Notes: generated by a model not told the origin, from the sequence alone. DNA of 64,000 bases from Arion vulgaris (GCA_020796225.1 CM036756.1:54590616-54654615), one strand, 5' to 3'; shown: positions 44,168 through 55,140, counted from the stretch's first letter. Numbers and translations: made by a program.

Positions 44168-44672
44168 AAGATATATATAGTGTACATACATATAGTTGAA
44201 ATTATATGTACTATATATATATAGTGTACATACATATAGTTGAAATTATATGTACTATATATATATAGTGTACATACATATAGTTGAATATATTACTATA
44301 TATATATATAGTGACATACATATAGTTGAAACTATATGTACTATATATATATAGTGTACATACATATAGTTGAAATTATATGTACTATATATATATAGTG
44401 TACATACATATAGTTGAAATTATATGTACTATATATATATATAGTGCACATACATATAGTTGAAACTATATGTACTATATATATATATAGTGTACATACA
44501 TATAGTTGAAACTATATGTACTATATATATATATAGTGTACATACATATAGTTGAAACTATATGTACTATATATATATAGTGCACATACATATAGTTGAA
44601 ACTATATGTACTATATATATATAGTGTACATACATATAGTTGAAACTATATGTACTATATATATATATAATA
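44168..44672. repeat. 42-bp TA-rich array with an internal hairpin
   Basis: About twelve copies of 'tagtgtacatacatatagtt' plus 'gaaattatatgtactatata'. Each unit holds an imperfect inverted repeat ('tacatacatatagttgaa' against 'actatatgta'), so single strands could fold. Confidence 0.93.
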
Positions 44673-44693
44673 AAAACTAACTATAGTATTTAC

Positions 44694-44828
44694 GAATGAA
44701 AATCGTGGCATATCCCAAAGGACGTAGCCATCAGCCACAGTAAACGAGTCGTTGATTTTCTAGGCACCACTTATACGTTCAGTAGTTTGCCATTGTTCTC
44801 TGAACGGTGAGGTCTATTTCTAACTTAT
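44694..44828 (-). mobile_element. SINE-B, truncated before the tRNA head
   Basis: 'aatcgtggcatatcccaaag', 'gccatcagccacagtaaacg' and 'ttcagtagtttgccattg', ending at 'ggtgaggtctattt'. The tRNA head is absent. Confidence 0.85.
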
Positions 44829-45514
44829 AATATTATACTATTTATAGTATTTATACGGTTAAAAAGACCGACTGCCGATAGAGACGGAGACATATAGGGA
44901 AACTCGATGCAACGAAGTGAATCCTTTACCTTTAGACACTTTTGTTAACAATGTAAACAACAACGATCGAACCAATACATATATGATGATAAAATATAAG
45001 TACTATTTATAGTATACAAACTAAACATACAGTATAACAAAGGCTGTTTAATGTAACATAAAACATATACATTACCCAGACGATTTTAAATCCATAAGGA
45101 AACCGTGAAGCAAGAATTAACATAAAGCACAGAGACAGTTAAAAGCATAGAATAGCTGTCGAACAACGCAATGGGGATATATCAAACACGGTCGAAGGCA
45201 AATAATCAGGAGTGGCAATTGTTGCATACTCTAGTAAAGATAACCAGAATCACGCTTGCCACACGCAGACACATAGAAGAGGCGGGGAAATTGTTTGGGT
45301 ATCACATTGATTCGAGCTAACGAAGCATGGCTATAGTTTGTTCAAAATGACATTCAATGACAAATGAAATATAATCACATCAACACACAAGTGTAGAACC
45401 ATATAAACAAATAAAAAACAAACAGCGAACGAACCAACAATGCTTTCAATTAACAAACACACCAAAAAAATACACACAAAAAACCCACACACACACAACC
45501 GAATCAAACAAACT
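44829..45514. other. No recognisable feature
   Basis: AT-rich, A-rich stretches near 45400-45500. No gene or element identified. Confidence 0.35.
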
Positions 45515-46760
45515 AGCTAACTATATTGTTCATTGTTCATTTGAGGATCATCTTCATCGCACATCGGACATGTCCATAATTGCTCCGATCTCCTCCCAAG
45601 CATGTATTTCAGTGTGTTTAAGCTAACAACTCCCGTTCTGTGTTGGTAGATATATCTACTAGATTTTCTCTCTTGGTTTTCCCGTCTTGCCGCACCTATC
45701 AGTATACATAACTTGCGTAACTGAGATAGAGAATACCCTTTATCTACTTCATTGAAATCTTCAGAGCGTATGTTTTCTCTTAGAGTGTTGATGATGTCGT
45801 TTTTGTCCATAGAAGACCCATTCTCGATCGGAGCATTGTCTGCCAGTGCATCCGATCTCTCATTGCCTTTCACCCCAGCATGACCTGGGACAAAGATGAA
45901 GGTAAGTGTCTGGACTGTCGAGTTTTGTATTAATTGCATCCACTGTCTTCGTACATAACCGGCCTTGATCTTCTGTATCATGTTCATAGAGTCGATATTA
46001 ATTGCATCCACTGTCTTCGTACATAACCGGCCTTGATCTTCTGTATCATGTTCATAGAGTCGATATTAATTGCATCCACTGTCTTCGTACATAACCGGCC
46101 TTGATCTTCTGTATCATGTTCATAGAGTCGATATTAATTGCATCCACTGTCTTCGTACATAACCGGCCTTGATCTTCTGTATCATGTTCATAGAGTCGAT
46201 ATTAATTGCATCCACTGTCTTCGTACATAACCGGCCTTGATCTTCTGTATCATGCTTATAGAGTCGATATTAATTGCATCCACTGCCTTCGTACATAACC
46301 GATCTTGATCTTCTGTATCATGCTCATAGAGTCGATATTAATTGCATCCATTGCCTTCTACATAACCAGCCTTGATCTTCTGTATCATGCTCATAGAGTC
46401 GATATTAATTGCATCCACTGCCTTCATACATAACCGGCCTTGATCTTCTGTATCATGCTCATAGAGTCGATATTAATTGCATCCACTGCCTTCATACATA
46501 ACCGGCCTTGATCTTCTGTATCATGCTCATAGAGTCACTGAGCATGCATCCATTGCCTTCATACATAACCGGCCTTGATCTTCTGTATCATGCTCATAGA
46601 GTCGATATTAATTGCATCCACTGCCTTCATACATAACCGGCCTTGATCTTCTGTATCATGCTCATAGAGTCGCTGAGGAGTGATTGTTTTCGTCTGTAGC
46701 CACTCCATGGATTTTGTCAGCGCCATGACTTCCATGGCAAACTATAATAAACTTGTACAT
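45515..46760 (-). pseudogene. LINE-R ORF2 end (RNase H to zinc-finger) with an internal coding-derived array
   Basis: Minus-strand order: 'EVMALTKSMEWLQTKTIT' (about 46735-46680, RNase H), then the array (46690-45935), 'QNSTVQTLTFIFVPGHAG', 'VKGNERSDALAD', 'LRKLCILIGAARRENQ', 'QHRTGVVSLNTLKYMLG' and 'SEQLWTCPMCDEDD' (start of a CCHC-like zinc finger). This is colinear with the plus-strand copy at 51498-52748. The reverse transcriptase is missing. Apart from the array, the 3' half is an intact frame of more than 100 codons. Confidence 0.88.
45935..46690 (-). repeat. 68-bp array amplified from the LINE-R RNase H coding region
   Basis: About eleven copies; plus-strand unit 'gatattaattgcatccactg', 'tcttcgtacataaccggcct' and 'tgatcttctgtatcatgttc' plus 'atagagtc'. 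On the minus strand one unit encodes 'DSMNMIQKIKAGYVRRQWMQ'. The homologous segment is single at 52278-52345 in the other LINE-R copy ('DSMSMLRKIETGWARRHW'). 68 is not a multiple of three, so the frame is destroyed. Confidence 0.93.
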
Positions 46761-47204
46761 GTATAGCAAAATGAACATCGTTGTTATTTTCATAATAGCA
46801 AACAAATACAATCTTATAGCACTAAAGATTTGGTTAAGCAAAAAATGCTTTACGAACGTCGTGACTGCTTTCAATAACAAAATGTAAAAAAAACTCAATA
46901 ATTTCTGTCAAGTGGATGATGTTATATCCGTCCGTAAAGATGTTACGAATTTGGAACGAACTATAGCATTTGCCTGCACGACGTTGGTAGAGGCTCAACT
47001 AACTAGGGATTTAGAGTATTTCATGATAATTGTGATGAGAGCAACGTTTTACAAATGACATTTTTACATGAAGCAGATTCAAAATCACATATAACTTTAG
47101 CGTAACATAAGCCAAGTGTTATCTGTACAAATTCAAAATATCGAGATAACGAATTATGAAAAGTAAATAAATCTATTTAAACAACGTTTAACACTAAGAA
47201 ACAG
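46761..47204. other. No recognisable feature
   Basis: AT-rich. A 78-codon antisense frame overlaps the end of LINE-R but shows no domain. Confidence 0.35.
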
Positions 47205-47295
47205 ATGGTCGCGTAGCTAAACCACTTATTACAAAATCCCAAGTTTGCTGGTTCAAACTGGAGCAGGCCCACCCCACCCGCCTTCATTTCCGTTA
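47205..47295 (+). mobile_element. tRNA-like SINE head, unassigned family
   Basis: 'gtcgcgtagctaaaccac' (A box tagctaaacca) and 'gctggttcaaactggag' (B box). Not closely similar to the heads of SINE-B to F in this window. The body is not recognised. Confidence 0.5.
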
Positions 47296-47364
47296 GATGT
47301 ATAATAAAAAATACCCAAATATATCTTACTTGACGACAGTCATGACAAACAATCTGTCAACATA

Positions 47365-47630
47365 AACCTACAATGCTTCTATAGATGAACTTGAAGAAGC
47401 ACTCCAGTGTCTTATCCTTATGAAGTCACCAGGAAAGGATAGCATCGCAAATGAGATGCTCATCAACCTAGGCCCAAAAGCCAAGAAAAAGCTGCTAAAA
47501 ATTATGAATGCATGCTGGAAAATTGGAGAAAATACCTAGTGAATGGAAAGAAGCTATCACAGTGCTCATTTTAAAACAATGAAAAGCCAGACTCGTTCAA
47601 TGCTCTCATAGATATGATTATTTAATTAAT
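47365..47630 (+). pseudogene. LINE reverse transcriptase N-terminal fragment
   Basis: Encodes 'DELEEALQCLILMKSPGKDS', 'IANEMLINLGPKAKKKLLKI' and 'MNACWKIGE', then a frameshift near 47530 and 'SEWKEAITVLI'. This corresponds to the first RT motifs (K-PG-D.I..E) of a LINE ORF2. It ends before the catalytic core. Confidence 0.82.
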
Positions 47631-47659
47631 TATTTTCATGATTGACCTGCACGAAAAGT

Positions 47660-47985
47660 TTTTCTTTAGTGAAAATTCTTCTTCTTCTTCTTCTTCGCTA
47701 AGCAGCCCTTGATGCATTAAGACATCAACAGATTTACCTTAACCAGATCTGTCTTGAGCAAGTTCATTTAGATAATTCCTTGTCTCCTCACTTCTTCTGC
47801 CAACTGTTCATCTCCATGTCCATCTATGTCTACTCCTAGCTCTCTTGCCTCCCAGATTCACTTTCAGAATTTAAAAAAAATGTGGGTCTCGGGTTGTTTT
47901 CTATTCTCAATATGTGTCCCAGCCATTTCCATCTCCACTTTTTAAAAATTTCTTCGTTGAAATTATTCATGTGTCCGTATGTTGT
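47660..47985 (-). mobile_element. LINE C-terminal fragment with (GAA)n tail
   Basis: Minus strand: 'WRWKWLGHILRIENNPRP', a decayed basic region, and 'DVLMHQGLL'-like remnants leading into '(GAA)n', visible as (ttc)n at 47675-47695. A LINE ORF2 3' end; family not matched to others here. Confidence 0.65.
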
Positions 47986-48189
47986 CGAATTCTGCTTGGG
48001 GCTGACTTAAAAAACTTCAGTTACAAAATTCAATAAACCGTGAATCATAAGTTGGTTGAGGGCCTATGCCCCAACTGGGGTTTAAAACGAGAAAGAGAAG
48101 AGAAAGAGATTGCTAAACATTAACAATTATATACAACTTGGATTCTCCGGATAGAGTTAATTCCTATTTTTCATATTGTTTTGGGCTTA

Positions 48190-48335
48190 CATACTCTGAT
48201 ATATGATGGCACGCCACTTGCCGAGATTATTGCACAAAGCACGAGTTCCATAGTCCAAGCTAGAGTCCTAGGGATCTCTAGAAAAAAACCGCACTCGCGA
48301 ACAAAACGCCGCGGTCCGATTCGCAATTTTTTGTC
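48190..48335 (-). mobile_element. SINE-D fragment
   Basis: Antisense of the SINE-D body ('cttgccgagattattgcaca' and 'aagcacgagttcc') with a remnant B box near 48315 ('gtccgattcgcaat'). Confidence 0.72.
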
Positions 48336-48394
48336 GACAGCACAGCCTAAATAAACCAATATTCTGGGTATCTGACAACTTTAAATTGTTCTGT

Positions 48395-48540
48395 ATTTTG
48401 CAACTGATCTCTGGGAGTGCAACGAATAAGACCTACCCACATATCCACTAGGAATGAGAGCGGTATGGAGAAATTGCTTGCATGCCTATGTAACGTATAA
48501 CGGTACGAGAGGAATTATTATTATTATTATTATTATAATC
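48395..48540 (+). mobile_element. LINE-X 3' terminus with (ATT)n tail
   Basis: 'gagcggtatggagaaattgc', 'ttgcatgcctatgtaacgta' and 'taacggtacgagaggaatta', then about eight ATT units. Matches 57945-58020 and 62850-62925. Confidence 0.85.
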
Positions 48541-48584
48541 AAATAATCTAACGTAGCACAATGATTTCTTTGTTGTATAGCAAC

Positions 48585-48790
48585 ATTATTATCGATACAA
48601 AGGAAGACCACAGTAAAACGATGTACCAAAGGTGAAACTAGTAGGAGCGAAGTAAGGTAGAGTTGTTACAAAGTAATACAACAAGATACAGCCAAGTTTC
48701 GAACAAAGGGCCTTTATATGCAAAGATATAGGGCAAACGGAATGTAGACGGTGATCCTATACAACAGATATCATAGACACAGTGAGGCTA
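48585..48790 (-). mobile_element. Possible Penelope-like fragment, Rep-P
   Basis: 'atcgatacaaaggaagacca' matches 16192, and 'agccaagtttcgaacaaagg' with 'gcctttatatgc' is a decayed version of the GAAACGTCG-type motif. Confidence 0.4.
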
Positions 48791-48799
48791 TTAACTCGT

Positions 48800-49225
48800 A
48801 ACTGGGGGTCTCGGAGACGTGGATGCATGGTGATCGCCCCTCGCTTCCTTCCTCGTGTGAAGCGATTGAAATAATGTTCTAGAGATCTAGGATGTTAATG
48901 TAGGTGAGATCGAGTTTCTAGTCATATCGAAAATGAACGATAAAAGGTAGGTCACACACAAAATAACCTTGAGAGTTGAAAATCAAAGAGAGTAAACTGC
49001 AAGGCTGTTACCCAGGCCTAATTCACTAAAAGATTTGTTAAAAATTGCTACAAATATTATCATCATCTTCAAAATTGCACCGAGGACGCTCGCTGGAGCT
49101 ACGGAGTTTGTACACTGCCGCTGAGACCTTCCAATGTAAGAATGAGATTTCGGAGCACACTTAGTTATTCATCGAAGTGCAATGACGATGGTCCTATCAA
49201 TCAATCAATAAATCAATCAATCAGT
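48800..49225 (+). mobile_element. SINE-F with (AATC)n tail
   Basis: Colinear with 14640-15100: 'gtaggtgagatcgagtttct', 'gagctacggagtttgtacac', 'cgaagtgcaatgacgatggt' and an AATC tail with one imperfection (49195-49228). The head is degraded ('gtggatgcatggtgatcgcc'). Confidence 0.8.
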
Positions 49226-49334
49226 CTTAACTGCACTTAAACTAAAAATATGGAACGAAAAATAAACAATGAAATAAATGTGAAAAGTTGGCCAAAAAAA
49301 GACACAAATATAAAACAACAATAATAAAATACAT

Positions 49335-49640
49335 ACATTTAGTATATCATCATCAAATAGTTTGTCCTGAGCAGAACTTTGCCACCTAACAGTCCTCCGG
49401 AATTTCTCTCTCTTCCATATGCCAGGTGTCCTGCCTCTGCAGCCGTCATGTTCAACCCATCAGTTACATCCTGAATCCATCTTCTCCGTGGTCTTCCTCT
49501 TCTTCTCTTTGTCAGTATGCCTCCTTCCATGATGGTCTTCTCCAGTCCTTCAGAGAGTAATGTGTTTAACCATCGAGCCACAGGAACCATCAGTATGCAT
49601 ACCCTTCGACATCTGTTGGGGAGACTGAGCACCTATGGGT
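49335..49640 (-). mobile_element. LINE-U 3' terminus
   Basis: Minus strand encodes 'MEGGILTKRRRGRPRRRWIQ' and 'DVTDGLNMTAAEAGHLAYG', ending near '(atg)n'-like sequence at 49345. Reference for the unexpanded state of the array at 39378-39640. Confidence 0.85.
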
Positions 49641-49694
49641 CTGTCCGGAGTGCTGTGATGTCAATTCCTCAGTTCAATAATCAATGACCAATTC

Positions 49695-49805
49695 CCATGC
49701 TCTATTATATATGTGTATATATTAAATATATAGCGAAACACATACTAACAGCACGTACTAAATATATATGTATATACACTATATATATATATATATATAT
49801 ATACT
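49695..49805. repeat. TA-rich microsatellite region
   Basis: 'tatatatgtgtatatat' tracts, then about fourteen TA units at 49773-49802. Confidence 0.85.
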
Positions 49806-50045
49806 AAGTGTATACAATGGCTGATGCTACAAATAAGAAAGAGAAAATTGAGGTATTTTGGCCATATAAAAATATGCATATTTTACTCACCGGCTTTAAC
49901 GCTAATTAGAAATTCATAGAAAAAAAATATTTATTGATTACAGTATGTTTTTTGTTGTTGTTTTTTTTGTAAACTCAATACGTTTTCATGTTATAATTTA
50001 TTTGGGTCAATGTTACTATTAACCCTTTCACCATGACCTACTCTA
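49806..50045. other. No recognisable feature
   Basis: AT-rich with T-rich runs. Confidence 0.3.
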
Positions 50046-50054
50046 TAATATAAT

Positions 50055-50304
50055 GAAAATGAAAATCGTGGCATATCCCAAAGGACGTAGCCATCAACCA
50101 CAGTAAACAAGTCGTTGATTTTCTAAGCACCACTTATACGTTCAGTAGTTGCCATTGCTTTCTGAACGGTGAGGTCTATTTTTTACCTTTTGTAAAAATC
50201 CCACGAAACGAATTTGTTTCCCAAACTTGCCCACCGTGGGGTTTGAACCAGGTACGCTTGGGTCTGCGATCAAGCTCACTACCGCTTGAGCTACAGACGC
50301 TCAC
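50055..50304 (-). mobile_element. SINE-B, tRNA head type 2, full length
   Basis: Reverse complement: head with 'tgtagctcaagcggtagtga' and 'ggttcaaaccccac', body 'cggtgggcaagtttggg', 'ttcagaaagcaatggcaact' and 3' end 'gatatgccacgattttcatt'. Target duplication 'taatataat' at 50046-50054 and 50305-50313. Confidence 0.9.
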
Positions 50305-50313
50305 TAATATAAT

Positions 50314-50859
50314 AGGTATAGATAAATAGATATAATAGATAAATATAGTAGGTCGTGCTTTCACTCCGTAATTTAATTTACCTCGTGACGCATTTACGCA
50401 TTTACCAGACGCATTTACTTTCCAATGTATACTAAATTAGCAAGTATACTGACCTTTGCGTCATATTTTTAAAAAAAAACCGGTATATCGGCTTCGAAGA
50501 ACGAAGGCGGTTGCCACATGGCACATGCTTGTCATTAGTCAAATGCGCCCCAATATACAAACACGTTGGACAATACTGATTTTGTGTTTATGATATTATG
50601 TAGAGTAAATATGGCTTGAGTGAAACTCTACTGATACAACGTATAAATAAACATTGAATTATTTGAATTCAATTATCAGCCTTCTTGCCAACAATAACCG
50701 TCACCAGTTTTTGTTTATATCTGTCATTTTTCTTTTAAGTCTCACAAACACAATATCGATTACATTTAGCAGAACTCAGTGATTGATTAACATTATAACA
50801 AGAAAGCAAAGAAATGATAAAACAAAGAATCAATCACAGACAAGAAATTGAAGAGTTTT
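50314..50859. other. No recognisable feature
   Basis: Unique-looking AT-rich DNA; nothing identified. Confidence 0.35.
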
Positions 50860-51150
50860 TGCAAACAAAACAATCTATCTATTATTTATATTTTCTTCGT
50901 GTACCGTTTGCCACATACGGTTTCTACACAAGATTTCCATTGTTGCCCTTCTGCAGTTTTTCTATCAATTGTTTGCCATGTCAGGTCACAATCTTTCAAC
51001 TCTTTTTCAATATTTCGTCTCCATATGTTTTCTTTGGATGTACATGGCTTCTATGTCAGTACGTTGTCAATCTGAAAGCTGTCATAGTCAGTGTCCTTAA
51101 TGCCTCAGACATGATCAATCCACCTACAGCTTCGTCGTTTAATGATGGTC
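50860..51150 (-). mobile_element. LINE-W C-terminal fragment, unexpanded
   Basis: Minus strand encodes 'RRSCRWIDHV', then 'ENIWRRNIEKELKDCDLTWQ' and 'TIDRKTAEGQQWKSCVETVC'. This is the C-terminal tail of a LINE ORF2. The 'RNIEKELKDCDLTWQTI' segment corresponds to the unit amplified at 59545-60030. Confidence 0.78.
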
Positions 51151-51164
51151 TCTAATGATGCAAT

Positions 51165-51290
51165 GACCGTTCAGAAAGCAATAGCAAAACTACTAAACGT
51201 ATAAGGGTGCCTACAAAAATTGACGACTCGTTTACTGTTGTTGATGGCTAAATCATGTAAAGGATATGTCATGATTTTCATTTTTAAATT
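51165..51290 (+). mobile_element. SINE-B, 5'-truncated
   Basis: Starts 'cgttcagaaagcaatagcaa' and ends 'aaaggatatgtcatgatttt', the 3' half of SINE-B. Confidence 0.82.
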
Positions 51291-51344
51291 ATGCAAAGGT
51301 TGTTCGTTTTAAAAGCTTTTCATTTACTATTGTATTTGGCCAGA

Positions 51345-51495
51345 ATATTTACAGGATTCTTCTTAAACATTTAATGTAGAATGTCTTCAGCTTATGAATG
51401 ACGTTTTGTGTAATTTTCCAGTATTCACTGCACTCACTTCTGTATAATAACACTGTACTCCAAAGTCTAGCTTTTACGAACACATAGCTCATGTG
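51345..51495 (-). mobile_element. LINE fragment with YxSEC thumb motif
   Basis: Minus strand encodes 'VKARLWSTVLLYRSECSEYW' and 'KITQNVIHKLKTFYIKCLRR', the typical LINE stretch 'SVLLYGSECW...L..F..KCLRRI'. Its 'TVLLYRSEC' codons correspond to the 25-bp unit amplified at 52749-52990 on the same strand, on the far side of LINE-R. Confidence 0.82.
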
Positions 51496-51497
51496 AT

Positions 51498-52748
51498 AAT
51501 GAAGGCGAGGGAAAAGGGTTTGCTGGCGATGAGAGTAATGGCTGCGGCGGATTGTGAACAGCGCCATCTTTGTCTTTATACCAGGGTCTGGTCCTTTCTG
51601 TGCTTGAGTATGCGCTGGCGATCCTGACTCTCAGTCATAGTCAGATAGAACGACTGGAAAGAATACAGAACGAGGCGATGCGCATTATACTTGGTTGCAC
51701 TAAAGACACGTCGTGCAGGGCGATGCGCTATCTCCTTGACTATCCTACTATGGAGTATAGAATACTGATGAGCCGTGCACGAGCATACCTTCGAGTCAAT
51801 GCTGACACACAACATCCTCTGCACTTGGAAATAAAGAGACAAAAGGAAATAGGTTAAAAAGAGGAAAATCTTGGATGGGTCAGGTTGAGGACTGTATTGA
51901 ACAGGTGTGTACACTTGAAGACATTGATCCCAGTGAAGAATGGATACCAGTGCCAAAGGAATCGCTACATCCTTTTCTGTATGCATCGAACTTGATAAAG
52001 AATGCAGGCAACACAACCCACTTGTTGTGGAGGCAGAGGTTCAGGCATTAATTTCTGAGAACGCATCTGAGCATGATGTAATCATTCATACGGATGGTTC
52101 GGTGATTCGACATGTGCGGAGCTCGTGGGCTTTCACTGCTCAGGTCGGAGGCGATGTTGTGAAGGAAGACAGTGGTGGTTTGCCGTGACTACGAGCAGTC
52201 TCACTATGGAAATCATGGCGGTTACCAAAGCGATGATTTGGCTAGAATCACAGACTTTTATCCATGCATGTTTTCTCAGTGACTCAATGAGTATGCTCAG
52301 GAAGATTGAAACAGGATGGGCTAGGAGACATTGGATAGAATCGCTGGGGAGGTCTAAGCTGACAAAGATCAGTTTTATTTTTGTGCCAGGGCATGCAGGT
52401 GTAAGGGGAATGAACGTGCGGATAGGCTTACAGGTATGGCTGCTGTCCAAAGCGGACGAGCAATGGACCAGGCTAATATTATAAATTCCTTAAGGGAGAG
52501 AGGAGTGTACATGATTCACGTAATAGCGGTGAATCCACAACACTAACCAGACTGCAAGAACTCAAAGTTAAGTGTGGTGTAGCTCGACAAGAACGCTATG
52601 CTGGCAGACAAAGAAGAATTGTAAACCAACAAAGAACCGGTGTCGTTAGTCGCCACATCGATGGACATACTGAGGGAGCGATCGGAGCACTTATGGACTA
52701 ATTTGTTCGACGTGCAGTGATGGTGATCCGACGACTAAACTAAACTAA
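51498..52748 (+). pseudogene. LINE-R ORF2 second half (RT thumb, RNase H) with (AAACT)n tail
   Basis: In order, over several frames: 'KAREKGLLAMRVMAAADCEQ', 'LVLSVLEYALAILTLSHSQI', 'RIQNEAMRIILGCTKD', RNase H 'VIIHTDGSV' (first Asp, about 52080), 'SSLTMEIMAVTKAMIWLESQ' (Glu), 'LSDSMSMLRKIETG' (Asp), 'SFIFVPGHAGVRG', then 'LQELKVKCGVARQERY'. At 52410 one base disrupts 'GNERAD'. It ends with 'ctaaactaaactaaac' (52735-52750). The RT catalytic core lies upstream and is missing. This element is nested between two parts of an oppositely oriented LINE. Confidence 0.9.
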
Positions 52749-52990
52749 ACACTGCACTCACCACTGTATAATAACACTGCACTCCAACTGTATAATAACA
52801 CTGCACCACTATAACTGCACCCAACTGTATAATAACACTGAACTCACAACTGTATAATAACACTGAACTCACAACTGTATAATAACACTGCACTCACAAC
52901 TGTATAATAACACTGCACCCTCACACTGTATAATAACACTGCACTCACCACTCACAACTGTATAATAACACTACTCACAACGTAAAACCA
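52749..52990 (-). repeat. 25-bp array derived from LINE thumb-motif codons
   Basis: About ten units of 'cactcacaactgtataataa' plus 'cactg', several deleted. On the minus strand a unit reads as codons for 'SVLLYSCEC', matching 51427-51465 ('cactgcactcacttctgtat' then 'aataacactg'). Confidence 0.88.
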
Positions 52991-53369
52991 CTTCTATAAT
53001 TTTATGTTTTGTTTTAATATTCATCCTTTGTTTTCAAATTTTGTTAAACTGAACGACAGTTTAACTGCACTAAATGAAATGAATAGTCAGTACGGAAGAA
53101 AAATCAATTTAAGTTATGAATAAATATGAATATCGACCTGTAGAATTGTATATAATAGATACATATAATGCTCATTCTGCACTGTGGGACTCACAACTAT
53201 AAACACTGACTCACAAACATGAAAATAAAAGATAATTTGTTTTTAAAATTGTGCTATCGAAGAACAAAACGAATGAGCTGAAAGATATTTATAAAATACA
53301 AACGGGCAACTTCGTAAAGTGATTGCCGTACATAGAGGAAAAACAATAAGGAGGATATTATTTTCATAT
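52991..53369. other. No recognisable feature
   Basis: AT-rich; two weak 'actcacaactataaacactg'-like echoes of the 25-bp unit near 53188-53215. Confidence 0.35.
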
Positions 53370-53600
53370 TTTGTTTAGCTTTAGTTATCAGATCATCATC
53401 ACTGCACAACGAATATAGTCCTTAAGTGCTCCGATATCTCCTTGGTATGTCTCACGGTACGGTGACAACTAACGACACCGGTTCCATGTTGATTTACTTT
53501 TCTTCTTTGACTTTAAGTATAGTGCTCTTGACTAGCTACAGTACATTTGTTTTGACATTCTTGCAGTCTGGTTAGGGTTTAATATTTCCCACCATTCATT
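53370..53600 (-). mobile_element. LINE-R 3' fragment, strongly decayed
   Basis: Resembles 18118-18360: 'agatcatcatcactgcacaa', 'cttaagtgctccgatatctc' and 'aactaacgacaccggttcca'. Many substitutions and deletions make it the oldest LINE-R copy here. Confidence 0.7.
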
Positions 53601-54524
53601 GAATTACACGTTCTCTCCCCCTTCATTTTTGTCATTTTCACCTATTCATCTACAACTCACAGAAAATTGGTGCTGTTGGTGCAAGCTTGGCTCTATCACT
53701 GACACGCACACTCCAGTAAACTATAACTTGTCAGTTCCCTGGAGGTTGGAGGTCTCGAAATACATCAACAATCTCCTGATATTGCTCCTGAGCTTTAACA
53801 ATGGGTAGCTATGTGATAACATAACACACATGATCCCTCTCTTTCTCTCTCTCTCTCTCTCTTTCTCTCTCTCACCAGCATGTGAAGCCTCTGGCGCTTG
53901 GGTTAGCAACACATGCACACCACTTCTTCTCTATTCCTAGCTGTAATTGTATTGTGTTCCATTTGTCATTCATTTCATTCAGTTTTTGTTACCCTCCAAG
54001 TCGTTTTGAGACTTCCACGTTTTCGTTCACCCTCTGGTGTCCATCTATCTCATTGCAGTTTTCGTTACAGACAAAGTCTCCATGCGTATCATAACTCTAG
54101 CATCTCCAGAAAACTTGATCACCCGTCAGTTCACTGAAGATTGGATTTCATTGGAAGTCTCGAAAGACCACACTAACAACCGTCTGATATTGCTCATAAC
54201 CTTGAGCTTAATGGGTAGCTATGGGATACTGTTTGACATCTCATGATGTTGATAAATTACTACAGTTTGTTCGTTTGTAGCCTCAACCTGGCAGTGACGT
54301 ATGAGCTTCATGCAGGTGTTCCATATCTTATGCTTCTGCACGAATATAGGACAAGGTCGCAATGAAATTCATGACACAAATTAGATAAATGATTTGTCAT
54401 GTTTGATGACGAAAATCAGCGGCGGCTGTTGCGTCTGGGGGGCAATAAATCTGAGATCAATAAGATGACGTACACACGAGTTATGTCTGTAATTTACATT
54501 ATTCAGTTCCAGCTGACCATGATG
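53601..54524. repeat. Unassigned interval with a diverged repeat pair and (CT)n
   Basis: 53690-53820 and 54090-54235 share 'gtctcgaaa', 'ctgatattgctc', 'tgagctt' and 'aatgggtagctatg' in the same order, at clearly reduced identity. A (CT)n run lies at 53835-53873. At 54418 'cagcggcggctgttgcgtct' resembles the end of the MITE at 19796 but has no partner end. Confidence 0.5.
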
Positions 54525-54532
54525 ATCTAGTT

Positions 54533-55140
54533 CAGTGTTTCCCAACGTGGAACCTACGCACTACACGGGGGCAATTTGATTATTAAAGGGGCAATTTGAT
54601 TGTTAAGGGGGCAATTTGTCAAATGGAGAAAAAAAATATTTTGCGGTGAGGTAAATGTGTCATATACATTTAAATATTCATTTTTTAAATCTACGTTTAC
54701 TCCACTTTACATGAAATTAATTTTAGCACACACTTGAACACACATACTTTAACACATACTTTAACACACATACTTTAACACATACTTGAACACACACTTT
54801 AACACATACTTTAACACACATACTTTAACACATACTTGAACACACATACTTGAACACATACTTTAACACATACTTTAACACATACTTGAACACATACTTG
54901 AACACACACTTTAACACATACTTGAACACATACTTGAACACACACTTTAACACATACTTGAACACATACTTGAACACACATACTTGAACACACATACTTG
55001 AACAATTCAATTTTGGAATATTACAAATTGTGTATTTGTTACCTAGGAGTCATACAAATTGTGTATTTGTTACCTAGGAGTCATACAAATTTTAGAAAGG
55101 CTTAAGTGGGGCATGGCACAAAAAATGTTGGGAAAGACTG
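54533..55140. mobile_element. hAT-type MITE with internal array and perfect target duplication
   Basis: 608 bp. Ends 'cagtgtttcccaac' (54533) and 'gttgggaaagactg' (to 55140) are inverted with one mismatch in 14. Perfect 8-bp target duplication 'atctagtt' at 54525-54532 and 55141-55148. The interior has two tandem 'ggggcaatttgattgtta' motifs, a 12-14 bp array at 54725-55010 and a duplicated 'acaaattgtgtatttgttac' segment. No transposase. Confidence 0.92.
54725..55010. repeat. 12-14-bp array within the hAT MITE
   Basis: Alternating 'acacacatactttaacacat' and 'acttgaacacatacttgaac' units, about 22 copies; order irregular. Antisense frames of valine/cysteine repeats are artefacts. Confidence 0.93.
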
